Counted from the first letter of the stretch, positions 50,629 to 59,123 are shown. The stretch: DNA of 64,000 bases from UBA11540 sp045536425 (GCA_045536425.1 JAZSNN010000015.1:253114-317113); one strand, 5' to 3'. Made by a program: numbers and translations. The notes: generated from the sequence alone by a model not told the origin.

Positions 50629-51894
50629 TTATTTGAGTTTGAGAAGTTGTTGAACCAGTTCCGTATCCATAACCTCGTCGTACATATCGGGGCCTGCTGT
50701 GTGGCCGAATATTACTCTGGGCTCGGTTGTAATTGCATAGTTGTGACCTGCGAAAGCCTGATAGATTTCCTGACCTACTCCGTCGCCGTCACGCCAGTCA
50801 ACAGCGATTTCCGCCGTAACGTACTCTGCCCATTCTTCTTCCTTTATCCAGCATTCGTAGCTTGCGCAAACAGCTTTGACATCCCCGCCGTTTACAAGAT
50901 CCAGCTTGGGACTCCAGAAGTGAAGAACTGCTCCTTCTACCGCGGTGTTACCTTCGCCTCTTCCGTATTGACCCTTGAGCATCGCGCCTGTCATTTTTAT
51001 CTCATAATGCCCGTCAACAAGTTTTACCAACTCGTCATCAAGCTTTGTCGGGGGCACGCCGTTCCACTCCAAAGTCCACGGGAGGTAGTAGAGGCTGTTT
51101 GGCTTTGAGGGGGTTTCCCACTCTCCCTCTATGTACCAGCCTTTTTCTTCTGTATAATAAATCAAGGTTGTACGTCCAAGGCAGATAGTAAACTCTGCAT
51201 CGTCGGGAATGGTTTTTTCAACGTTAGCGTAAATAGCGCCAATAGTAAGTGCACTTATAAAGCGGTCTTCGGCAGGTGACATATTACCTGCGTTTATACG
51301 GGAGTTGCCCATAAAATTTACGCGTTCACTGGGCTTGCACATATACACGTACAGCGGGTCGTTGAATTTGTCGACGGGAAGGATTCCGTGGAGTCCGTCG
51401 TTTCCGTAACGCTCACCGTCAGGTCCGATTTGATCGCCGTGCCAGCTAACCTCTTCGTTAAATCCTGCCCATTTTATTGAGCCTGTTCCAAGGCAGGGCT
51501 TTGAGAGGATTCTGTAGAAGGTTTCTTCGTCAACGAGGAAAAGCATATCATCGATATAATATCCCTCTGCATCCTCGGGAAAAAACTCATTGTGGTCGCC
51601 ATAAACCTTTTTTGTAATAGGATCGACATATACGGTTTTCTTGTCCGCACCCGCTGCCTTTGCATCATAATACTTGATGCCGTCTATCTCCTTTATGATA
51701 GAAACAACGGGTTCCTCAGACGAGGTTTCTTCGGAAGAAGCTTCTTCGGAGGATTCAACAACTTCATCAGACGAAGTGTTCTCGCTTGTTTCTTCAATTG
51801 ACGTTGTTTGTGAGCTTTCCGTATCAGCATCAGGCGTCGCACAGGAAGCTAAGAGAGTTGTAAGCGCTAGAAAAATTACAAGTAGTCTTTTCAT
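50629..51894 (-). CDS. Hypothetical secreted lipoprotein
   Basis: A 421-residue lipoprotein. The signal peptide ends in LLASCATPDA with the Cys near residue 18. A Ser/Glu/Thr-rich linker (about 22-65) precedes a globular domain of about 350 residues that I cannot assign. It has many aromatic residues (WAGFNEEVSWHGDQIGPDGERYGND, WYIEGEWETPSKPNSLYYLPW), suggesting a beta-rich, perhaps ligand-binding fold. The linker composition resembles that of the GDSL protein at 8 kb. GAGGTG precedes the ATG. It is a single-gene unit. Confidence 0.7.
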   Translation of the reverse strand: MKRLLVIFLALTTLLASCATPDADTESSQTTSIEETSENTSSDEVVESSEEASSEETSSEEPVVSIIKEIDGIKYYDAKAAGADKKTVYVDPITKKVYGDHNEFFPEDAEGYYIDDMLFLVDEETFYRILSKPCLGTGSIKWAGFNEEVSWHGDQIGPDGERYGNDGLHGILPVDKFNDPLYVYMCKPSERVNFMGNSRINAGNMSPAEDRFISALTIGAIYANVEKTIPDDAEFTICLGRTTLIYYTEEKGWYIEGEWETPSKPNSLYYLPWTLEWNGVPPTKLDDELVKLVDGHYEIKMTGAMLKGQYGRGEGNTAVEGAVLHFWSPKLDLVNGGDVKAVCASYECWIKEEEWAEYVTAEIAVDWRDGDGVGQEIYQAFAGHNYAITTEPRVIFGHTAGPDMYDEVMDTELVQQLLKLK

Positions 51895-52112
51895 CTTTCA
51901 CCTCAAACGTGTTGCCTAAGCAAATTTTTCTTTTATATAATTATACACAAGCTATTGTAGTAAATCAACAATTTTTGGAAATAAATTTCGACTTTTTATG
52001 TGTTTTTGAACGGATTTTTCCCCACATAAGCCGGATGTTTCGTCAAATTGAAAAAAAAGAGGCACTTGTCAAAAAAATCTAATGTGAAAAACGCAGAAAT
52101 TGCAATTTTTTG

Positions 52113-52142
52113 TTGCTATGTTTTCTCTTCTTGTGATATAAT
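52113..52142 (+). promoter_or_regulatory. Probable promoter of purC
   Basis: TTGCTA (52113-52118), 18 bases, TATAAT (52137-52142). The rest of 51895-52178 is AT-rich and holds no gene or recognised purine riboswitch. Confidence 0.55.
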
Positions 52143-52178
52143 AAATACGGAATTTGATTTTTGGAAGGAGTCCACAAA

Positions 52179-52868
52179 ATGAAAAAGCTATACGAAGGAA
52201 AAACAAAGAACGTTCTTCTCGACGAAGAAACCGGCATTGTACATCTTCTTTTCAAAGACAGCGCAACTGGCGAAAACGGTGTTTTCGATCCCGGCTCCAA
52301 CACAGTCGGCGGAAGTGTTGAAGGAAAAGGAAAAATCGGTCTTAAGGTTTCCAACTATTTCTTTGAGTTGATGGAGAAAAACGGTATTCCTACCCACTAT
52401 CTTGGCGGCGACGTTGAGAAAGGTCTTATGAAGGTTAGAAACCTCACTGTTCCCCCTCTTGAGTTTGTTCTCCGTTATTTTACCGCAGGCAGTATGTGTC
52501 GCCGTTTTGACCTTGAGGAAGGCATTGTTTTCAATCCTCCTTACACCGAGGTTACACTCAAGAGTGATGCTCAGGGCGATCCTCTTATCAGCGAGCGTCT
52601 CTGCATTATGAAGGGACTTCTTTCTGAAGGACAGTATGACGAGGCTTTGGATATCGTTGTTCGTGTTGGCGAAGTGCTCAAAAAAGAACTCGCAAACATC
52701 GGTCTCACACTTATCGACTTCAAAATTGAGGTCGGTTATGACGCTGACGGCAAGATGTACGTTGTTGACGAAATTACTCCTGACATTTGGCGTGTCCGTG
52801 ATGAGAACGGCAACATTCCTAATCAGATCGATTGCTCTAAGCTCATCTGCGAAAAACTCGGACTCTAA
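52179..52868 (+). CDS. purC: SAICAR synthase PurC
   Basis: A 229-residue enzyme that ligates aspartate to CAIR in purine synthesis. It begins MKKLYEGKTKNVLLDEE, with the GKTK nucleotide loop, and has EFVLRYFTAGSMCRRF and ELANIGLTLIDFKIEVGYD with the conserved DFK(I/L)E. Length is normal. AAGGAG precedes the ATG at 52179. It stands alone instead of in a pur operon. Confidence 0.95.
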   Translation: MKKLYEGKTKNVLLDEETGIVHLLFKDSATGENGVFDPGSNTVGGSVEGKGKIGLKVSNYFFELMEKNGIPTHYLGGDVEKGLMKVRNLTVPPLEFVLRYFTAGSMCRRFDLEEGIVFNPPYTEVTLKSDAQGDPLISERLCIMKGLLSEGQYDEALDIVVRVGEVLKKELANIGLTLIDFKIEVGYDADGKMYVVDEITPDIWRVRDENGNIPNQIDCSKLICEKLGL

Positions 52869-52880
52869 TTCAAATATTAA

Positions 52881-52909
52881 ATCCCCGACCGGTTGGTCGG
52901 GGATTTTTG
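52881..52909 (+). terminator. Terminator after purC
   Basis: The stem ATCCCCGACC / GGTCGGGGAT with loop GGTT is followed by TTTTT. Confidence 0.85.
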
Positions 52910-52920
52910 TTTAAAATCGA

Positions 52921-52949
52921 TTGATATCATTTGTTTTGTGTGATACAAT
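52921..52949 (+). promoter_or_regulatory. Promoter of the ArsC/Spx-family gene
   Basis: TTGATA (52921-52926), 17 bases, TACAAT (52944-52949). Confidence 0.7.
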
Positions 52950-52980
52950 AAATTTGAATTTCAAGGAAAGGAGCATTACG

Positions 52981-53334
52981 ATGCTAGAATATATATGCCA
53001 CCCAAAATGTACCACCTGCCAAAAGGCGAAAAAGTGGCTCGACGACAACAATATCAAATATGAACTTCGCGACATAAAGGCAGAAAACCCTTCTTTTGAC
53101 GAACTTTCACTTTGGCACAAAAAAAGCGGATTGCCTTTAAAAAAATTCTTTAACACAAGCGGTTTGCTTTACAAGTCGATGGAGCTAAAAGACAAACTGC
53201 CAACTATGACAGAGGCAGAAATGCTCGAGCTTTTGTCAACTGACGGTATGCTTGTTAAAAGACCTCTTTTGATAGGTGACGACTTCGTGCTTGTCGGATT
53301 TAAAGAGTGCGAATGGAACGCGAAAATCAGATAA
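52981..53334 (+). CDS. ArsC/Spx/MgsR-family thioredoxin-fold protein
   Basis: A 117-residue protein with the redox motif CTTC (residues 10-13 in HPKCTTCQKAKKWL) and the family segment YELRDIKAENPSFDEL. The LFNTSG-like stretch reads FFNTSGLLYKSMELKDK, and the C-terminal LVKRPLLIGDDFVLVGF is typical of this group. It could be a reductase of the YffB/ArsC type or a transcription-associated Spx relative; the usual Spx RNA-polymerase contact residues cannot be confirmed. GGAAAGGAG precedes the ATG. Single gene with its own promoter and terminator. Confidence 0.85.
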   Translation: MLEYICHPKCTTCQKAKKWLDDNNIKYELRDIKAENPSFDELSLWHKKSGLPLKKFFNTSGLLYKSMELKDKLPTMTEAEMLELLSTDGMLVKRPLLIGDDFVLVGFKECEWNAKIR

Positions 53335-53345
53335 CTATTACATAT

Positions 53346-53379
53346 AAAAAGAGTCTGTTGAAATCAACAGACTCTTTTT
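53346..53379. terminator. Terminator after the ArsC/Spx-family gene
   Basis: The 16-bp stem AAAAAGAGTCTGTTGA / TCAACAGACTCTTTTT with a two-base loop is symmetrical. Confidence 0.85.
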
Positions 53380-53412
53380 ATTGAGATTTCACCTTAAAAT
53401 CGCGACCGCTGA

Positions 53413-53742
53413 CTACAGTCCAAAATGGATAAGCCATTTGTTTTCTTTTATGGCTTTGGTGCAAAGGGTTTGGAGGTCGGCGAGTTCTGGAATTGAGTTG
53501 ATTACGTTGGCAAATGCTTGGATTGAGTTGGGCGGGATGATGGTAACTCCGCAGTATGCGAGCCCTTTACCCTTGACATCGGTTGTATGCCAATAAAAAT
53601 CGATATCATCAAGCTCCGATACAACAGCTTCCAAATAGTCGTCATCTACAGAAATACAGTTATATTTCTGTGGCTCATACTCATCGTACCTTTTCCCCTT
53701 TTCAGGAGCGTTTTTCATAATTCCAAACTCGTGTTTTGCCAT
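53413..53742 (-). CDS. Hypothetical protein, 109 residues
   Basis: A small soluble protein of no family I can name. It starts MAKHEFGIMKNAPEKGKRYDEYEPQKY and contains an acidic block (ISVDDDYLEAVVSELDDIDF) and a hydrophobic strand (AYCGVTIIPPNSIQAF). GAGGG lies six bases before the ATG. It is the last of three small genes read together on the minus strand, 12 bases after a P-loop kinase-like gene. Confidence 0.65.
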   Translation of the reverse strand: MAKHEFGIMKNAPEKGKRYDEYEPQKYNCISVDDDYLEAVVSELDDIDFYWHTTDVKGKGLAYCGVTIIPPNSIQAFANVINSIPELADLQTLCTKAIKENKWLIHFGL

Positions 53743-53754
53743 TTAAAGCCCTCT

Positions 53755-54180
53755 TTATCCGTTGATTTTTGCGATAACCTCGTCGACATTGTAGGTAGCG
53801 TCAAGTTTGAGATTGCACTCCAAATCATCGTACATTCCGTGCTTTGCTTCCAACATCTTCTCGACGGGTGGAGGCAGAATTCCTCTCATTCTCTCCTTGA
53901 AACGTTCTTTGATTGTATCCAAATCGGCTGTTAGGACAATTCTAAAAGCACCGTTAGGAAGCAAATCGACGTGTTCTTTTTCGGTGATTATGTAGATTAT
54001 ATTCTCCCCTGTTGTTGCCTCTTTTAGCATCATTTTGAACTTTTCCATAGCGACAGAGGGATTCTTTTCAAGTCTTAGATAGTCCTTGCCCGAATAAACT
54101 TTTGCGTGTAGTTTCTCGTTTATTTTGTCAGCGAGTGTGGATTTGCCCACACAGTTTTCACCAATGATTGCTATTAGCAT
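53755..54180 (-). CDS. Small P-loop kinase-like protein
   Basis: A 141-residue protein with Walker A IGENCVGKSTLADKI at about 6-20 and an overall plan like adenylate- or shikimate-kinase-type nucleoside/small-molecule kinases; IVLTADLDTIKERFKERM looks like the arginine-containing lid helix. It is shorter than most such kinases. Its substrate is unknown. GGAG precedes the ATG. It lies between another P-loop gene and the 109-residue gene. Confidence 0.7.
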   Translation of the reverse strand: MLIAIIGENCVGKSTLADKINEKLHAKVYSGKDYLRLEKNPSVAMEKFKMMLKEATTGENIIYIITEKEHVDLLPNGAFRIVLTADLDTIKERFKERMRGILPPPVEKMLEAKHGMYDDLECNLKLDATYNVDEVIAKING

Positions 54181-54229
54181 TTTTAACTCCTTTTATCTGC
54201 CCAAATTTTGTTCATAGTTTTCCCCTGAT

Positions 54230-54736
54230 TTATATCTCAAAATCGTACTCGTTGTCGATGAGGATATAGTTTACGTTGTGTTTCTTTGCGAGTTCTAGGT
54301 TTTGAGCGTTATCCCGCAAGGTTTCTCCGAGGGTGCATTCGTCGGCAACGCGGTCTTCGATTGCATTGGCGTACTTTTTGACGTCCTCAAAGTGATTTTT
54401 GATATACTTCTCGCTCATAACGAGGCAGTAGTATTTAATATTCTCAAGATATTCGGGTTCAAAATCCTTTGCATAGTCAAAAGGAATGTAACAACCCTCG
54501 ACAATCAAATTTTGCTTGTTCTCTATCGCGGTTTTTATCATTTCTCGCACAACGGGCCAAAGGTAGGTGGTAAGCTCGTTGTCATCGCTCATAGGTGTGA
54601 GGCTTGTATATCCTGCACGAATTAGCCCCATCTTCAAATGGTCGATCGAGAGATAAGGATATTTATACTTTTCGAGCAGTTTTTGTGCGGTCAAGGTTTT
54701 GCCTGTGTGGGACGCACCTGCAATTAGAATTATCAT
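54230..54736 (-). CDS. P-loop kinase-like protein
   Basis: A 168-residue protein with Walker A AGASHTGKTLTAQKLLEKY near 6-24, YLSIDHLKMGLIRAGYT (an Asp at the usual substrate position) and NLIVEGCYIPFDY, a Walker-B-like strand. This resembles 2-phosphoglycerate kinase-like or chloramphenicol phosphotransferase-like proteins. The start at 54736 has GAGGTG upstream. It is the first of three small minus-strand genes. Confidence 0.7.
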   Translation of the reverse strand: MIILIAGASHTGKTLTAQKLLEKYKYPYLSIDHLKMGLIRAGYTSLTPMSDDNELTTYLWPVVREMIKTAIENKQNLIVEGCYIPFDYAKDFEPEYLENIKYYCLVMSEKYIKNHFEDVKKYANAIEDRVADECTLGETLRDNAQNLELAKKHNVNYILIDNEYDFEI

Positions 54737-54785
54737 ATTACACCTCAAGTTCACATTAATATCAGGCGGCTGTTTGTTTTTTGGA

Positions 54786-54947
54786 TTACCAGCGTTTCAT
54801 ATTCTTCTCAAACTTTTCTTCGTATGCTCTCTTTAGTTCGTCGGCGGTTATGTTATAGCAGAGCATTACGTCGTTGTAGTACATAAGGACATCCGCCATC
54901 TCTTCGACCAAATCTTTTCTCAAATTTTCGTCGGCAGACGCTTTTGT
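54786..54947 (-). pseudogene. Remnant of a MazG-like nucleotide pyrophosphohydrolase gene
   Basis: The minus-strand frame ending at TAA 54786 encodes ENLRKDLVEEMADVLMYYND and MLCYNITADELKRAYEEKF, the C-terminal half of a MazG-like protein (EExADVxxY metal-site motif). Upstream the frame closes at 54948-54950 and no start codon with a ribosome binding site exists, so the N-terminal half is missing. It is too short to be an active enzyme on its own. Confidence 0.65.
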
Positions 54948-54990
54948 TTATTCTCATTATAACACACAACAATAATATTTTCTACATTGA

Positions 54991-55015
54991 AAAAGGTGTC
55001 GCGAGGACACCTTTT
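54991..55015 (-). terminator. Terminator after the XRE/iron-domain regulator gene
   Basis: The stem AAAAGGTGTC / GACACCTTTTT with loop CTCGC. Confidence 0.8.
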
Positions 55016-55031
55016 GGTTTTAGTATGAGAA

Positions 55032-55616
55032 CTATATCTTCTTTTTCATAAGGCCGTGTTTATTACAATAGAAATACAAAAATCCTCTGCCACGAAGGCT
55101 CAGGCGGGTTTCGGCGTTGCCCTCGGGGTAGAGTTTCACAAGCTGGAGCTTATCGCCCGTGACGTGTGCCACAAAGGAGATAAAATGCTCTTTTGTCATT
55201 TCGTGATGAATCGTTATAAAATATTCATCCTCAACCCGTTCGATGCTCGCGGTGTGGTTTTCGTCAGTTTCTTCTGCTTCGAGTGGCGGCAGGGTGATTC
55301 CGTGACAGCTGACAACCGTGTCGCCTATTGTGTGTATTATGTTCCCACAAAGCGGACAAACGTAGAATTTTGAACGCAATAGGTTTGCGGAGACGTTTTT
55401 GTTTGTGACCGCATCACCCGACATTAGTTCTATCACCGACACGTCGAGAGCCTTTGAAATCGGCTCGATCAGGGTTATATCAGGAAGGCCTTTGCCCGTT
55501 TCCCATTTCGAAACTGCTTTACTGCTCACACCTAATATTTTAGCAAGTTCTGCTTGGGTAAGTCCTTTTTTCTCACGAAGAGTTTTAATCGTTGTTCCCG
55601 TTATATATGCATCCAT
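55032..55616 (-). CDS. XRE-family regulator fused to a desulfoferrodoxin-like iron domain
   Basis: A 194-residue protein. Residues 8-65 are a helix-turn-helix domain (LTQAELAKILGVSSKAVSKWE). The rest resembles desulfoferrodoxin: C87xxC90 with C104-H105 in place of the usual Cys-Cys pair of centre I, then H121, H138, H144, C184 and H187 (CNKH), the spacing of the Fe(His)4Cys centre II of superoxide reductase. The catalytic EKH of that enzyme reads E-N-H here. The ATG at 55616 has AAGGAG upstream; a GTG at 55625 lies on the ribosome binding site. It is divergent from the GH98-like gene, with promoters back to back. Confidence 0.85.
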   Translation of the reverse strand: MDAYITGTTIKTLREKKGLTQAELAKILGVSSKAVSKWETGKGLPDITLIEPISKALDVSVIELMSGDAVTNKNVSANLLRSKFYVCPLCGNIIHTIGDTVVSCHGITLPPLEAEETDENHTASIERVEDEYFITIHHEMTKEHFISFVAHVTGDKLQLVKLYPEGNAETRLSLRGRGFLYFYCNKHGLMKKKI

Positions 55617-55638
55617 TGTTTCCACTCCTTATGAAATA

Positions 55639-55667
55639 ATTATACCTTTTTGTAATGTTCGGTGCAA
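55639..55667 (-). promoter_or_regulatory. Promoter of the XRE/iron-domain regulator
   Basis: On the minus strand, TTGCAC (55662-55667), 17 bases and TATAAT (55639-55644). Confidence 0.7.
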
Positions 55668-55684
55668 CCTACTCTTCGTTGGTA

Positions 55685-55713
55685 TTGCAATATGGTGATT
55701 TTCGTGTTATACT
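55685..55713 (+). promoter_or_regulatory. Promoter of the GH98-like gene
   Basis: TTGCAA (55685-55690), 17 bases, TATACT (55708-55713). Its -35 box is 17 bases from that of the divergent regulator gene. Confidence 0.7.
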
Positions 55714-55748
55714 AAAAACGAAAATTTTTTCGATAGGAGCCTGATGTT

Positions 55749-57632
55749 GTGAGGAAGGTTTTGGCAGTACTTTTGACAGCAGCAATCCTTGCAAGCTTTT
55801 GTGCTTGTCAGCCGGATGCTTCAAAAACAGAAAGCCGTGAAACTATGAGTATTGATGATAACGGAGTTATCACAAAAACCTTGTCTGTAGCTAAGCTGGA
55901 CACCCATATTAAAGGAACAAAAGTCCGCGACAGAGAAGTAAAAGATGGCACTCGTATGCTCATAAACGTTGACAACCCTCTGTTTTTGTTCCGTCCCGCT
56001 CAGCCTTTCAACTCGCTGAATTCATATTTTGCTACTTACGATGCTCTACCCGATGATTTGAAAGCCTTCTCTGCCATCTGCGTGGACAAAGGAATCAGTT
56101 CTTCAATAGACGAGCTTCTTAAAACGTATGAGGACATACTTAACAGAGCGGACAAGGAAAACATTCCCGTCTTTCTAATGACTGAGGTTTGGGATTCGGT
56201 AAACACACGTCAAGGCTTTACAGAGGAGCAACTCTGTGATCTTCTTGAAAGACATCCGAGTTTAATGGGATTCGTTCACGTCGAGCTTTCCTGTAACCCT
56301 CTTTCTCAGGAACAAATAGACCGTATGAAAACCACCATCAAGGCGTGTAAGGAATATGGCGCTCTCTTCATCTGGCAGGAAATGGAATACAAGTGGGAAA
56401 ATCACACCAACACCTTCAACCGTGCTTTTGAGGACGAAGAGCTATATCAGTTGATGACCGAATATTCCCACAATATCGTGATTCAGGACAAGCACAATGG
56501 TCGTGGGAGACATTTCTCGGTGCAATCCTCCGCTATGGGTGCTTGGTTAGCAGGGGTTTGTGACAACTGGGGAGGAAACATCGAGGGTTGGATTTGGCAG
56601 GAGATCCCCCCGAACGACTATGAGGAGTCCTCTGTAGAAATTCACCAAAACAGTATGTCCAACAGATATCCCTCTTCCCTCTCCGGTGTTGATCTGTTTT
56701 GCGATGCAATCGGCGGTGCGACAGTCTTCTCAACCGAGGAGCTCAATATGTTCTACACCTCTACGGCAGATGGCATCAAATTTACCGAAGTCTTTTGGAG
56801 TGTTGTATATCCTACCTTCCAGCGCATTATAAACGGTTCTATACCTGAAAAAGAAGAGGTTCTCAAAAACATCAAGGTTGCATATCAATTTACCTCTCCC
56901 GAGGATGTCTATATGCAGGATGTTGAATCCGACCTCTTTATCGATACTTACGGAATGACCAGCCAATGGTTTATGCTTTGGTATGGTGGAGGAAACTCTA
57001 AGAAATGGCTTCCCATTACAGGAAGATATTATATAATCCCTCTATTGCCAAAATATACAGACGCTTCAACGGTTTTGCCAAACGTCGACATACTAAACGT
57101 TGACAATTACGAAGAGCTTTTTGGCTCATCGAAAAAAAAGCAGGCATATCTCAACGAAAGATATCCTGAAACCTATACAGGCGACGCGACACTTTTCTCG
57201 ATCAACGGGCTGACATATATCTTCAACAACTGTGAGTTTGTGCAGAAGGTCGAGACTGCAGACTACTCTCTCAAAACAAGCGGACTTGATCTTTCCGCGA
57301 CACTTGATCTGCACACCTATATGATCCTTGAAGACAATACCGACAGCGTTGATATTGAGCTTGTAAACCTCAGACTTGACACCTACGACGTTTCTGTCGG
57401 TAACGAATCAGACGGACAGTTCAGAAATTCCATTGTAAAAGGCAAAAAAATGGACAAAGAAAAGGACCGCCGCACTACAAAAATTGCCCTCACGGGATTT
57501 GAGGTGATTCCTGAAGTCAAGGTTTCGGGAAACAACAATCCCACTGCTGAGGTTGAATTTGACCCAAACACCAAGACTGCAACTATTACAATCGTTTCAA
57601 ACGGAAAAGTGATTATCAACGTTGCAAAATAA
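55749..57632 (+). CDS. GH98-like secreted glycoside hydrolase, lipoprotein
   Basis: A 627-residue secreted protein with a lipoprotein-like signal (LASFCACQPDA). The central part resembles the catalytic domain of glycoside hydrolase family 98: LPDDLKAFSAICVDKG, ADKENIPVFLMTEVW, ERHPSLMGFVHVELS, then a C-terminal beta-rich domain (GRYYIIPLLPKY onward). GH98 enzymes release blood-group A/B trisaccharides or cut xylan, so mucin glycans would be a plausible target in a gut bacterium. The Glu residues in MTEV, HVELS and WQEMEY are candidate catalytic residues. The start is GTG 55749 with AGGAG upstream. Family assignment is from memory of motifs. Confidence 0.65.
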   Translation: MRKVLAVLLTAAILASFCACQPDASKTESRETMSIDDNGVITKTLSVAKLDTHIKGTKVRDREVKDGTRMLINVDNPLFLFRPAQPFNSLNSYFATYDALPDDLKAFSAICVDKGISSSIDELLKTYEDILNRADKENIPVFLMTEVWDSVNTRQGFTEEQLCDLLERHPSLMGFVHVELSCNPLSQEQIDRMKTTIKACKEYGALFIWQEMEYKWENHTNTFNRAFEDEELYQLMTEYSHNIVIQDKHNGRGRHFSVQSSAMGAWLAGVCDNWGGNIEGWIWQEIPPNDYEESSVEIHQNSMSNRYPSSLSGVDLFCDAIGGATVFSTEELNMFYTSTADGIKFTEVFWSVVYPTFQRIINGSIPEKEEVLKNIKVAYQFTSPEDVYMQDVESDLFIDTYGMTSQWFMLWYGGGNSKKWLPITGRYYIIPLLPKYTDASTVLPNVDILNVDNYEELFGSSKKKQAYLNERYPETYTGDATLFSINGLTYIFNNCEFVQKVETADYSLKTSGLDLSATLDLHTYMILEDNTDSVDIELVNLRLDTYDVSVGNESDGQFRNSIVKGKKMDKEKDRRTTKIALTGFEVIPEVKVSGNNNPTAEVEFDPNTKTATITIVSNGKVIINVAK

Positions 57633-57642
57633 TATTTGAGCC

Positions 57643-57680
57643 CTGCTGCAGTGTTATCTGCGTCAGGGTTTTGTATTTCC
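57643..57680 (+). terminator. Probable terminator after the GH98-like gene
   Basis: CCCTG..GCAG pairs with CTGC..CAGGG around loop TGTTAT, followed by TTTTGTATTT. Confidence 0.6.
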
Positions 57681-57695
57681 AATATAGTACAGCGC

Positions 57696-57724
57696 TTGAC
57701 AAAGATTTTGCGCTTGGGTACAAT
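57696..57724 (+). promoter_or_regulatory. Promoter of the DUF4832 gene
   Basis: TTGACA (57696-57701), 17 bases, TACAAT (57719-57724). Confidence 0.8.
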
Positions 57725-57755
57725 TAAAATATGACTATTGCTTGGGAGTTTTAAG

Positions 57756-59123
57756 ATGACACAGGTGAAATATTTTTTCAAGAAAAATGATGCTTTTTAC
57801 AGAGATATTCGCAGATTTGCAGATGACAAAACCGTGCTTACTAATCCCCACAAGGGTTGGTATCTACATTTCATCGACAACGGTGTGACAAGACCCACCT
57901 ATCGAAACAGTGTGAGTTCTCCCGAAGATATTTTAAGCATCCCGGGTATGCCCTTTTTATACCTTCGCATCGACTGGAACGACATTGAAAAGGACGAGGG
58001 TGTTTTTGATTGGAGCTACATTGACGAGATAATCGACGTATACGGCTCAAAGGGATACAAGTTTATGTTTCGTTTTTGCACCTACGAGGGCAAAGAGTTC
58101 TCTGCTACTCCGAGGTGGGTATTTGAAAAGGGTGCGAAATACAATACTTTCGGTGATGCTGCCGAGCCTGTATACGATGATCCGATATACAAGAAATACC
58201 TCGACCGATTTATAGCAGAATGTGCCAGAAAATTCGACGGCAAGGATTTTATTGAAACGATTGACATCGGCACGTTCGGTACTTGGGGAGAGGGTCACAC
58301 GGAACAAGGCTCATATGAAATCTACCCCTTCGAAACGCTGAAATGGCACGTCGATCTACATACAAAGCATTTTAAAAATACACAAATCATTGTCAACGAC
58401 GATATGATACGTCATATTTCCAACCTCAACGACGAAGAGAGCATACGCCTTGCCGAGTATTGCAAGGAAAACGGCTTGGGTATTCGCGATGATTCGATAA
58501 ACGTTGAGTATTACGTTAAAGTAATGGGTTTTGACACTCTTGTCGCTCCGGAGCTTTTTGATTATTTCAAGGATTCGGCTCCCGTCGATTTGGAGTTTGA
58601 GCATTACGGTTGCTCAGGTACACCCGAACGCTTTGGCGACGGGCTCAGACATATCGAAGCGCTGAGAAAAACAAACGCCACCTATGCTGGATTCCACGGA
58701 CACGCTGATCAGTGGTACTCAGAACGAAAAAACATGCACGATTATCTTGCAAATCGTCTCGGGTATTGGTACTTTATAAACGGACTCTCCCCTATTTTGC
58801 TCAGTGGGTCAAATCCCGTTTTGACTCTCTACGTTGAAAACAAAGGCTTTTCGAGAGCGTATCGTGCATACACCTTTAGGGTTGAGTTAGAGGACGAGAA
58901 CGGAAATCGCACAAGAGTTTTCGAAGACGCTGCAGAAAACGAAAACTGGCTACCATACGAAGAAATCGCTTGTCATTTGAAACTTACTCTCAATGGTGTC
59001 GGTGCAGGTACATACAAGCTATTCGTGGGATTGTTTGAAGGTGAAACGCCTATCAAGCTTGCAATAGAGAAAGAGCGATACAAGGACGGATATTACCTGC
59101 TCAATGCGGTGACGATTGAGTAA
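57756..59123 (+). CDS. DUF4832-type glycosidase-like protein (TIM barrel plus beta domain)
   Basis: A 455-residue protein without a signal peptide, so probably cytosolic. It begins near VLTNPHKGWYLHFIDNG, the NPxxGxxxH entry motif of DUF4832/DUF4874 proteins, and has LYLRIDWNDIEKDEGVFDWSYID, a typical glycoside hydrolase clan A barrel strand. GTFGTWGEGHTEQ carries a Glu in the position of an acid/base catalyst. The last 100 residues form a beta-sandwich (FRVELEDENGNRTRVFED). Likely a glycosidase acting on imported oligosaccharides; substrate unknown. The start is ATG 57756 with GGGAG upstream. Confidence 0.75.
   Translation: MTQVKYFFKKNDAFYRDIRRFADDKTVLTNPHKGWYLHFIDNGVTRPTYRNSVSSPEDILSIPGMPFLYLRIDWNDIEKDEGVFDWSYIDEIIDVYGSKGYKFMFRFCTYEGKEFSATPRWVFEKGAKYNTFGDAAEPVYDDPIYKKYLDRFIAECARKFDGKDFIETIDIGTFGTWGEGHTEQGSYEIYPFETLKWHVDLHTKHFKNTQIIVNDDMIRHISNLNDEESIRLAEYCKENGLGIRDDSINVEYYVKVMGFDTLVAPELFDYFKDSAPVDLEFEHYGCSGTPERFGDGLRHIEALRKTNATYAGFHGHADQWYSERKNMHDYLANRLGYWYFINGLSPILLSGSNPVLTLYVENKGFSRAYRAYTFRVELEDENGNRTRVFEDAAENENWLPYEEIACHLKLTLNGVGAGTYKLFVGLFEGETPIKLAIEKERYKDGYYLLNAVTIE

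Noticed and set aside
51895..52178. A purine riboswitch or PurR box upstream of purC.
   Set aside because: No aptamer core or paired PurR-type motif could be recognised in the AT-rich leader.
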